Shown: positions 25,297 to 31,491 of the stretch, one piece after another | How positions within the stretch are numbered: position 1 is the stretch's first letter | How the letters are laid out: each line of letters begins with the position of its first letter | Assembly (NCBI GenBank): GCA_964628285.1 | Contig: CAZVNP010000037.1 | Span: 1 to 31,491 of the forward strand | Direction of reading: 5' to 3' | DNA from: JAPLDP01 sp964628285 | Lineage (GTDB): Bacteria > Bacteroidota > Bacteroidia > Bacteroidales > JAGONC01 | Length of the DNA stretch: 31,491 nucleotides | Program-made: the position numbers and the translations under genes | Notes under the pieces: model-generated | The model's database searches: none | What the model saw: only the letters and a program-made list of their open reading frames with translations | What the model was told of the DNA's origin: nothing

Positions 25297-28200
25297 ATGA
25301 CAAAAAAATATTTTTACATTGTTCTGCTATTGCTGGCTCCTTACATACTTACTTCAAAACCAGAATGGATTCCCCTAATCTGTACTTTACCAACACCCTC
25401 CAATATTCAATTGTTACATTCAGACATTACTACTACATCCCTATTACTCTCATTAAAAGGCTTTTGGCTTAATAAAAAAATAACAGCAACCCAAGGCTCA
25501 ACTTATTCATTACAGGCTGAAAATACAAGTCCGATACAATTAAAAGGATATCCGGACCTTATCATGTTTACTAGTTCTATTATCATTCCTGCACATGGTG
25601 ATATGAAACTTTTAATATCAGGCACAAAATACCATGAATATCATGATATCGTTTTACAATCTTCATCAAGTGATAGTTATAGAGATTCTGTTTTTAACAA
25701 TGGCGTTACGATATTGCCGAATTACGAAAAGGATGAATTTTTTCCGGGATCTCTTGCTTCTATTGGTGAACCCTATTTAATCAGGGATATTAGAGGCTTG
25801 GATGTATACTTCTACCCTTTTCAATATAATCCTGTTCAAAAAATATTGAGAGTATATTATGAAATCATCCTCGACCTGAAGTATAATGGCTCATCAGGAA
25901 GGAATGAATATAAAAGTATTTTTCATCATGAGATGACAAAAGAATTAAACAGGATCTGTTCAGATCATTTTATCAATTATAATAATGAAAGTGGAGACGA
26001 TTCACGGGATGATAATGAGCTTACAAATCCCAAAATGCTGATCATCTCCTATGGGGAATTTATTGATGCACTTCAGCCGTTCATTCAGTGGAAAACAGAA
26101 AAAGGAATAAAGACGGAGGTCGTTAATGTTTCAGATATTGGAGACTCACAGTCAATAAAAAATTTCGTTAAGAAATATTATGAAGAAAAAGGATTAACCT
26201 ATCTTCTGCTTGTTGGTGATAATGAATATGTGCCTTCCATCACCACAGAAGCCGGTCTGTCGGATAACTCTTATGGATATGTATCAGGAGATGATCATTA
26301 CCTCGATGTTTTTGTTGGTCGTCTGTCTGCCATCACACAGGAACAAGTTAGTATACAGGTAGAGCGCATCTTACGTTACGAAAAATGTATATCCTCCACT
26401 TATTCATGGCTGGATTACAATATTGGGATCGGATCATCATTAGGACCCGGGGATAACAATGAATACGACTTTGAGCATGTGAGAAACATTCAAAATACCT
26501 TACAAAACATTTTTACACAGAAACCTGTTGAACTTTTTGATGGAAGTCAGGGAAATGTGGATGCACCAGGTGATCCTTCATCCAAAATGGTGGCTGATGC
26601 TATTAACAAAGGTGCAGGGATCATAATCTACACCGGGATAGGTAATGTTAATTCATGGAGCACATCAGGTTTCTCTACGAATGATGTGTTGCAGTTATCC
26701 AATGTCGATATGTACCCTATCATTATTTCAGCCGGTTGTGGCGGTGGAAATTTTAAACTACCGGTATGTTTTGCCGAAGCCTGGCTGAGAGCTTCAATTG
26801 ATGGTCAACCTACGGGCGCTGTTGCAGTCTTAATGCCGACAGGACGTCTGGGCTGGTCTCCACCTATGTATGCTCAGGATGAAATGATAAGAATTCTTAT
26901 CAACAATAATAGTGATCCTGTTTGCAGAACTTTTGGCGGTATTACCATGGAAGGTTGTATATCAATGAATTCCAGATACGGACCAGGCGTCTATCCAATG
27001 ACCGATGTTTGGACTATTTTCGGCGATCCCTCGATGGATGTCTTCACTGCCAGACCTGAGGTTATGAAGGTGTCAATCCAACCGGTGATTTCAGTTGATG
27101 TTACCGATATCGCTGTTCAATGTGATATTGAAAATGCATTGGTTTCTCTCACATTTAATGGCCAAATCATTGGTACAGGATGCATTAAAAATGGAACGGC
27201 AATCATCACATTTTCAGAAAAATTGACACCTGGAACATTATCGGTCACTATTACATCTTTCAACCACAGACCTTATATAACGGAGATATCGGTGATTAAT
27301 TATCCGTCCCTCGTGAATTGCATTGATCCCCAAGACTATCAACAAATGGTATTTCCAAATACAAAACTTCAATGGGACAAAGGGATTGGCGGGAAACCGG
27401 AGTATTATAAAATTTACCTTGGAACAAATAATCCACCATCAAACTTGCTAAATGGCCAAATCACAAATGATACGGTTTATTTATTAAAGCAGGATCTGCT
27501 TTATGATCAGGATTATTTTTGGAGGATTAATGCATATAACGATTTTGGATATTCAATGGGTGATGTCTGGCATTTTAAAATCATACGACCTCCTGATGAG
27601 AACTTTGAAGTAAATGATTTTCCGAGGGCTTTCTGGGGCCTGGAAGGCCCAAAGTCATGGTTTATTGACAATAACATCTCATACCGTGGTGTAAAATCAT
27701 GTCACTCAGGTAAAATAGGAGATGACGAGTATACATCATTACTTTATTATTCGAACAATGCAACAGAAGATTTTGTAAGTTTCTGGATAAAGATATCATC
27801 AGAACCTAAAAAAGATAAACTGCAATTTCTACTGGACGATATTTTACAGGATGAATGGAGTGGAGAAATAGACTGGACACGTCATCTTTATAAAATACCG
27901 CCAGGATACCATACACTTGAATGGAAATATCAGAAAGATTCAGGTGGTCTTGAGGGCCTGGATGGAGCATGGTTGGATGATGTTTATTTACCTGTTAACT
28001 CCTCGTTGGTAGTTGATGCCGGTCAGGATGAGGAAATCTGTGAAGATGAACCTCACCATTTATCAGGATATGCCCGAAATTTTACAAATGTAAAATGGAC
28101 ATCAACCGGTAATGGTACCTTTGATAATCCCTATAGTCTCACTCCTGTCTATTTTCCGGTTCATGATGATTACATAAGACAAAAAATAATTGTAACGTTG

Positions 28201-28782
28201 ACCGGATATAATAAATTTATATTTACATCTGTAAATAACAGTAAATCGTTGACTTTTTCATTACCCCCACAAACCCTCGAACAAATTCATGATACAATTC
28301 TTTCTTTAAAAAAAGTGGGAATGATGGTTTATGATGTCTATTCACCACAGATCACTTCATATATCTGGATGCCCTCAGGTGCAACCACATCGTTCTTATA
28401 TTTGAATCAGGTTGATTTTGTACTCGGTCCGAATCCAATGACATTAAAAGTAACCACCATATCAGGATGCAGCTTTATTAAAAAAGCATGTATTACAATA
28501 GCAAATAATGACGATTTAATGGATCATCATAGCTTTGACCTTATCACTTATCCAAACCCCAACCATGGTGTGTTTATGTTAGAAATCCAATCCAATGAGG
28601 TTGATTTTATTGAGCTAAGCATCTGTGATATAATTGGTAATCCGGTTTACAAAACTGATCGGTTCATGATGAACTATCACTATTCAAAACAGATTGATCT
28701 TTCACAACTGGCAAAAGGTATTTACTTTGTCATTGTGAAAGGTAAACATGATAGTCACAGGAGAAAAGTGATCATACAATAA
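25297..28782 (+). CDS. Gingipain-like (C25 family) T9SS-secreted protein, apparently lacking the catalytic His
   Basis: 1161 residues. Signal peptide 1-20 (MTKKYFYIVLLLLAPYILTS). A C25 propeptide-like region follows (about 100-240, ITILPNYEKDEFFPGS-like sequence and YFYPFQYNPVQKILRVYYEI). The C25 catalytic-type domain is at about 247-590 (PKMLIISYGEFIDALQPFIQ, YLLLVGDNEYVPS). The motif usually read YTGHG is YTGIG here, Ile448 in place of His; Cys481 (AGCGGGNF) is kept. The 33-residue spacing equals that of RgpB His211 and Cys244. Then come Ig/FN3-like modules, a jelly-roll/adhesin-like region (about 770-905), a linker, and a T9SS type A sorting domain (about 1083-1161, TYPNPNHGVFMLEI ... LAKGIYFVIV). 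It could be a non-peptidase adhesin or a changed enzyme. Base composition is more AT-rich than upstream genes. Confidence 0.85.
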   Translation: MTKKYFYIVLLLLAPYILTSKPEWIPLICTLPTPSNIQLLHSDITTTSLLLSLKGFWLNKKITATQGSTYSLQAENTSPIQLKGYPDLIMFTSSIIIPAHGDMKLLISGTKYHEYHDIVLQSSSSDSYRDSVFNNGVTILPNYEKDEFFPGSLASIGEPYLIRDIRGLDVYFYPFQYNPVQKILRVYYEIILDLKYNGSSGRNEYKSIFHHEMTKELNRICSDHFINYNNESGDDSRDDNELTNPKMLIISYGEFIDALQPFIQWKTEKGIKTEVVNVSDIGDSQSIKNFVKKYYEEKGLTYLLLVGDNEYVPSITTEAGLSDNSYGYVSGDDHYLDVFVGRLSAITQEQVSIQVERILRYEKCISSTYSWLDYNIGIGSSLGPGDNNEYDFEHVRNIQNTLQNIFTQKPVELFDGSQGNVDAPGDPSSKMVADAINKGAGIIIYTGIGNVNSWSTSGFSTNDVLQLSNVDMYPIIISAGCGGGNFKLPVCFAEAWLRASIDGQPTGAVAVLMPTGRLGWSPPMYAQDEMIRILINNNSDPVCRTFGGITMEGCISMNSRYGPGVYPMTDVWTIFGDPSMDVFTARPEVMKVSIQPVISVDVTDIAVQCDIENALVSLTFNGQIIGTGCIKNGTAIITFSEKLTPGTLSVTITSFNHRPYITEISVINYPSLVNCIDPQDYQQMVFPNTKLQWDKGIGGKPEYYKIYLGTNNPPSNLLNGQITNDTVYLLKQDLLYDQDYFWRINAYNDFGYSMGDVWHFKIIRPPDENFEVNDFPRAFWGLEGPKSWFIDNNISYRGVKSCHSGKIGDDEYTSLLYYSNNATEDFVSFWIKISSEPKKDKLQFLLDDILQDEWSGEIDWTRHLYKIPPGYHTLEWKYQKDSGGLEGLDGAWLDDVYLPVNSSLVVDAGQDEEICEDEPHHLSGYARNFTNVKWTSTGNGTFDNPYSLTPVYFPVHDDYIRQKIIVTLTGYNKFIFTSVNNSKSLTFSLPPQTLEQIHDTILSLKKVGMMVYDVYSPQITSYIWMPSGATTSFLYLNQVDFVLGPNPMTLKVTTISGCSFIKKACITIANNDDLMDHHSFDLITYPNPNHGVFMLEIQSNEVDFIELSICDIIGNPVYKTDRFMMNYHYSKQIDLSQLAKGIYFVIVKGKHDSHRRKVIIQ

Positions 28783-29085
28783 AAACATATAGATAGAAAA
28801 CTCAGCGATTTATAGAGCCCCTATCCTGGCATGGGGAATATACATAGGCAAGGGTAAAATAAAAAGCAAGTTCCAGGACTTGCTTTTTTTATAATAAGTT
28901 GAACATTTCCAATAATAATCATTTTTTGATCAACTTTTTTATAGCGATTCCCAGATGTGTATCAATCTCGATTTGATAAGGCACATTTGTCAATTCCCGA
29001 CTTTGACACTTTATTTTTGTAATTGACTTATTTACAACATAGTAATAGCACCTCAATCGGTTTGTGCCACTACATTTTTTATTTT
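28783..29085. other. Intergenic: terminator and 3' flank of a decayed IS
   Basis: 303 bases. After the C25 gene comes the strong terminator (28861-28888), then AT-rich sequence that may belong to the 3' end of the IS1634-like element. On the minus strand a short open tail ending in TGA at 28921-28919 (LTNVPYQIEIDTHLGIAI) looks protein-like and may be the end of a gene cut by the insertion, but this is weak. Confidence 0.35.
28861..28888. terminator. Bidirectional rho-independent terminator
   Basis: AAAAAGCAAGT (28861-28871) pairs perfectly with ACTTGCTTTTT (28878-28888) around the loop TCCAGG: 11 bp, with a T-run continuing to 28890 on the plus strand and the A-run giving U's on the minus strand. 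It ends the C25 gene transcript and also blocks transcription coming from the IS side. Confidence 0.8.
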
Positions 29086-30002
29086 CTATAATATTTTAGG
29101 CGGTATTCTCATGTTAAGAGCTTTCAATAGATTTTGAGCATTTTCAGGGATATCTGTTCTCACCCAGATGGTTTTCGATTTAATCCTAACCGGTATGGCA
29201 AGGACCGAGTTTAATTCTTCCATTGCCATGATTGCAGTTATAGGTCTTGCTTTGATTATTTTCCTCTGAAGGGCCTTTGATTGCAAGTTTAAGTTTTGTT
29301 CTCTAAGTGCTTTTGTCATATGAGATTCACACAGGTAAGCCAGGAAGCATACGACTAAGTGCCCGATAATCCGGTTATCCGTCCAATGAAACACAGGCCG
29401 CGATCTGAGACTGCCCTTTAATTCACCAAATGCATCTTCAATTTTCCAGAGTTGCTTGTAGTTATAAACAATCTCTTTAGCAGCCATGTTTTTCACGTTG
29501 GTAATTATTTTCCGAAGAAACCATCTTTTTGTGCTTGCTCATCAATTGCCTGCTGGTTGAGGATAGGTTTTACGTCATCCTTTATGATGAGATACTTTTG
29601 ATAATTTCGATTGGTTACAAAACTTTTTGTTTGTAAGGTTTTCTTGCTTAATTTCTTCCGGATTTTAGCCAAAATATCCTCTCTGGTTTTACGGTCTCTT
29701 TCTGCCCTGGATTGTGACCATGTAATAATGCAACGGTCCTCACCGTATTGTGTTTCCCAGATAGCCAGTTCATCACTGATAAATTCAAACCGACTGATAT
29801 CATAAAATGATTGTTGTAATTCTTTTTGCAGCGTACCTATTTTTAATCCCACGATAAATTCACCCTGATTACTGCGAATGTGGTTAAGGTTTTTAGCAGA
29901 AAACAGTCCCCGGTCAGCAATAAAAATAAACCGTCTGACCGAAAACTTTTTCCTTATTTTCTTGACAATATTTTTAAGCCCTTTCCGCGTCGGTTTATAA
30001 TA
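29086..30002 (-). pseudogene. Decayed IS1634/IS4-like DDE transposase (5'-truncated, frameshifted)
   Basis: Two minus-strand pieces of one transposase. The upstream piece is open from 30002 to 29505 (starts ...KGLKNIVKKIRKKF; includes IADRGLFSAKNL with a DDE Asp). It ends GFFGK-stop. The downstream piece (29496-29086) continues NMAAKEIVYNYKQLW, then KIEDAFGELKGSLRSRPVFH with the DDE Glu and GHLVVCFLAYLCES. One missing A in a run at about 29511 (GGAAAATAATT) explains the shift: adding it gives FFGK-IITNVKNM. The N-terminal half is absent: upstream of 30002 the frame is stopped and the sequence is unrelated. The family assignment is from motif memory. The element is inactive as it stands. Confidence 0.75.
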
Positions 30003-30254
30003 CTACCATCTGACAGGAGAGGACGATACCACCTCTTTATTATCCGTGCGCAACAGGCAATTGGAGGAGGTTTGTACATGTTTATTCCGATAATGGATTT
30101 TGATTTCATTTCAGGATTTCTCACACAAGCAATCACCATCGGACTATATGAACCGGTTAAAGAATGTCCTAAACCGTTTGGGTGACTATTTAAAACAAAA
30201 AAGGCGTCCGCGACTATGCCATGGACACCTGTATTTAACCATCGGTATAAAGTT
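30003..30254. other. Unassigned stretch between two IS remnants
   Basis: About 250 bases. The part nearest istB (about 30185-30254) probably contains the IS21-type terminal region, with repeated units such as GTGAAACTTTATACCGAT and GGCATAGTCGCGGACG on the minus strand. The rest (30003-30185) I do not recognise; frames open on both strands here look like chance. The exact IS end is not determined. Confidence 0.3.
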
Positions 30255-31136
30255 TCACTCCTGACCGTTACCGGCGAAAGCTTGTGACATGGAATTTTGG
30301 TCAGGTTGTTCATATTTTTGCTGAAGTAATTTTCCTTCATGTTTCCGGTAGCTTGGCCCTTTTATTTCCACTCTGATGGAGCGATGGAACACACGATCTA
30401 ATATGGCTTTGGTTGATATGGGATCACCCAGGTAATCGGCTCAATCCTCTTCGTAAACATTGGTGGTAAAAATCAATGATTTTTCTCTGTTATAGCGTTC
30501 ATTGATCACCTTAAAAAGAAGATGGGCTTCCTTGGTTACTTCCAGCTCTAAACGGTCATGACCCATTTCGTCAATGACCAGTAATTCAGGAGCCACATAT
30601 CTTTTTAACCGGCTAACCAGGGTTTTTTCATAAACCCCCTGGTTTAAATCATTTAACATGTCGCTACAGGTGGTGTAAAACACCTTGTAACGCTTCTGGC
30701 ATGCTCTAAAGGTCAGGGCCTGAGCCAGATGGCTCTTGCCTGTTCCCGGATCGCCTATAAACAGAACTGACTCTTTCTGTAGAAAAAATTCCAGGCCGGC
30801 CAAATCCATGATCAGTTTTTTCCTCAGACCGGGCTGAAAGGTAAAATCAAAATCTTCCAGTAATTTATAGGGCTGGGGCAAATGGCTTTCTTTTATACGA
30901 TAGCCTATGCTCCTTTCTTTTTTAGCATTGGCTTCATTTTGGATAATTTGCCTGATAAACTGTGAAAAACCTATGTTCGATGCATTGGCCTGTTGGATGA
31001 TGTGGGTATACTCGGCCTCCAGGTATTTTAAACCCAGATAACGGCAGTTCTCCATAAAGGTGATTTCTTCTTTGCTCCTATTCATCATGGTAAGAGGTTT
31101 TGGATGGAAAAACAATTTTTGATTATTTACAGGCAT
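30255..31136 (-). pseudogene. istB: IS21-family helper ATPase IstB with an in-frame nonsense codon
   Basis: Up to the TGA at 30443-30441, 231 residues: the IstB N-terminal helical part, Walker A FIGDPGTGKSHLAQAL, and Walker B LLVIDEMGHDRLE, then FTTNVYEED. The frame continues past the TGA as ADYLGDPISTKAILDRVFHR, which is the normal IstB C-terminus, to a TGA at 30257-30255 (293 codons). In relatives Trp is expected at this place, so TGG has become TGA. The ATG at 31136 lies inside the end of istA (14-base overlap), as usual for IS21. IstB is the AAA+ regulator of the IstA transposase. With a lost C-terminus the element may be inactive. Confidence 0.8.
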
Positions 31137-31491
31137 TCATCTTTAAAAAGGTTTCAATGGCCTGTGAGTCATAAACATGGTATTTTAAGGCCCGCCTGAC
31201 TGCAATATTAATATCATCGCTCCCGTAATTAACCTTTAAGGAGAGAAGATGACGCCAATGATGTAAGTAAGTGCCTGGTTTATGGTTTTTCAACTCCAGA
31301 GTATATTCCTGCATGAAAGGACCAAATGCATTCAACCGCACCGCCACTTCACCGGCATCGAGACTGCATTTAACCTTCCGGCCTTCCCTGCCTATGTAAC
31401 GGTCTTTTCTGTCTTTTTCAGCTAACCTGTAGCTGACGATCTGCCGGCAATCCGGACTGTAAATGATGATCTCATCTGCCTTCACCCGCAC
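31123..31491 (-). CDS. istA: IS21-family transposase IstA, C-terminal part (runs off the window)
   Basis: 122 residues of the C-terminal beta-barrel and tail of IstA: VKADEIIIYSPDCRQIVSYR, IGREGRKVKCSLDAGEVAVR, LSLKVNYGSDDINIAVRRAL. The DDE core lies outside the window, beyond base 31491. The stop at 31125-31123 overlaps the istB start. IstA with IstB carries out cut-and-paste or circle-type transposition. The assignment rests on the istB neighbour plus this tail. Confidence 0.8.
   Translation of the reverse strand: MRVKADEIIIYSPDCRQIVSYRLAEKDRKDRYIGREGRKVKCSLDAGEVAVRLNAFGPFMQEYTLELKNHKPGTYLHHWRHLLSLKVNYGSDDINIAVRRALKYHVYDSQAIETFLKMNACK

Noticed and set aside
29496..29520. Programmed -1 frameshift in the IS1634-like transposase
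   Set aside because: The A-run is short, this family normally has one ORF, and the N-terminal half is missing anyway, so simple decay explains it.
29954..30340. 128-codon minus-strand frame
   Set aside because: It starts inside the istB tail in another frame and runs into the transposase remnant in the wrong frame; its middle matches nothing I recognise.
1..31491. CRISPR arrays, tRNA or rRNA genes, riboswitches
   Set aside because: I looked for regularly spaced repeats, cloverleaf-like or conserved rRNA sequences and known riboswitch cores in the gaps and saw none; a tool-based scan was not possible.

Overview
The window looks like a chromosomal segment of a Bacteroidota (Bacteroidetes) bacterium, probably of the Bacteroidia. 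The evidence is: candidate TAnnTTTG promoter boxes, two proteins with type IX secretion (T9SS) C-terminal sorting domains, the cluster bamD - Rpb6/omega - coaBC - DUF4835 - recN, gyrA followed by a TPR gene, and FKBP lipoproteins. TGA is a normal stop here (coaBC, the omega gene, galK and both FKBP genes end in it), so the genetic code is standard.

Layout. 0-2 kb: a small lipoprotein gene (minus) and, divergently, a secreted thioredoxin-like/PKD/T9SS protein (595-1899). Its reading frame is broken only by one in-frame TGA, exactly at the first cysteine position of a CxxC motif (TGA-Gly-Tyr-Cys). Eleven bases after that TGA begins an uninterrupted 12-bp hairpin (840-873). The simplest reading is a secreted selenoprotein with a UxxC redox site and an atypical SECIS-like element. 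This is the most interesting object in the window. 1.9-7 kb (minus): threonine aldolase, a TPR protein and gyrA. 7.4-12 kb (plus): clpC and a long acyl-CoA dehydrogenase. 11.9-18.9 kb: a second acyl-CoA dehydrogenase, a TonB C-terminal-domain protein, fabI, then recN, DUF4835, coaBC and the omega gene, with bamD at the head of that minus-strand operon (to 19.7 kb). 19.7-24 kb (minus): a compact run nrnA - FKBP - FKBP - galK. 24.1 kb: ndk (plus).

From 24.5 kb the character changes. An XRE regulator faces an AT-rich, 1161-residue gingipain-like (C25) T9SS protein whose catalytic His is replaced by Ile while the catalytic Cys is kept. Beyond a strong terminator lie decayed insertion sequences: a 5'-truncated, frameshifted IS1634/IS4-like transposase, and an IS21-type istA/istB pair in which istB has a Trp-to-TGA nonsense codon. 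The last 7 kb is therefore accessory, IS-scarred DNA beside a conserved core.

Working together: the core genes serve DNA topology and repair (gyrA, recN), proteolysis (clpC), fatty-acid synthesis and oxidation (fabI, two acyl-CoA dehydrogenases), CoA synthesis (coaBC), outer-membrane assembly and folding (bamD, FKBPs) and nucleotide turnover (ndk, nrnA). The two T9SS proteins are exported. No rRNA, tRNA or CRISPR array was seen.
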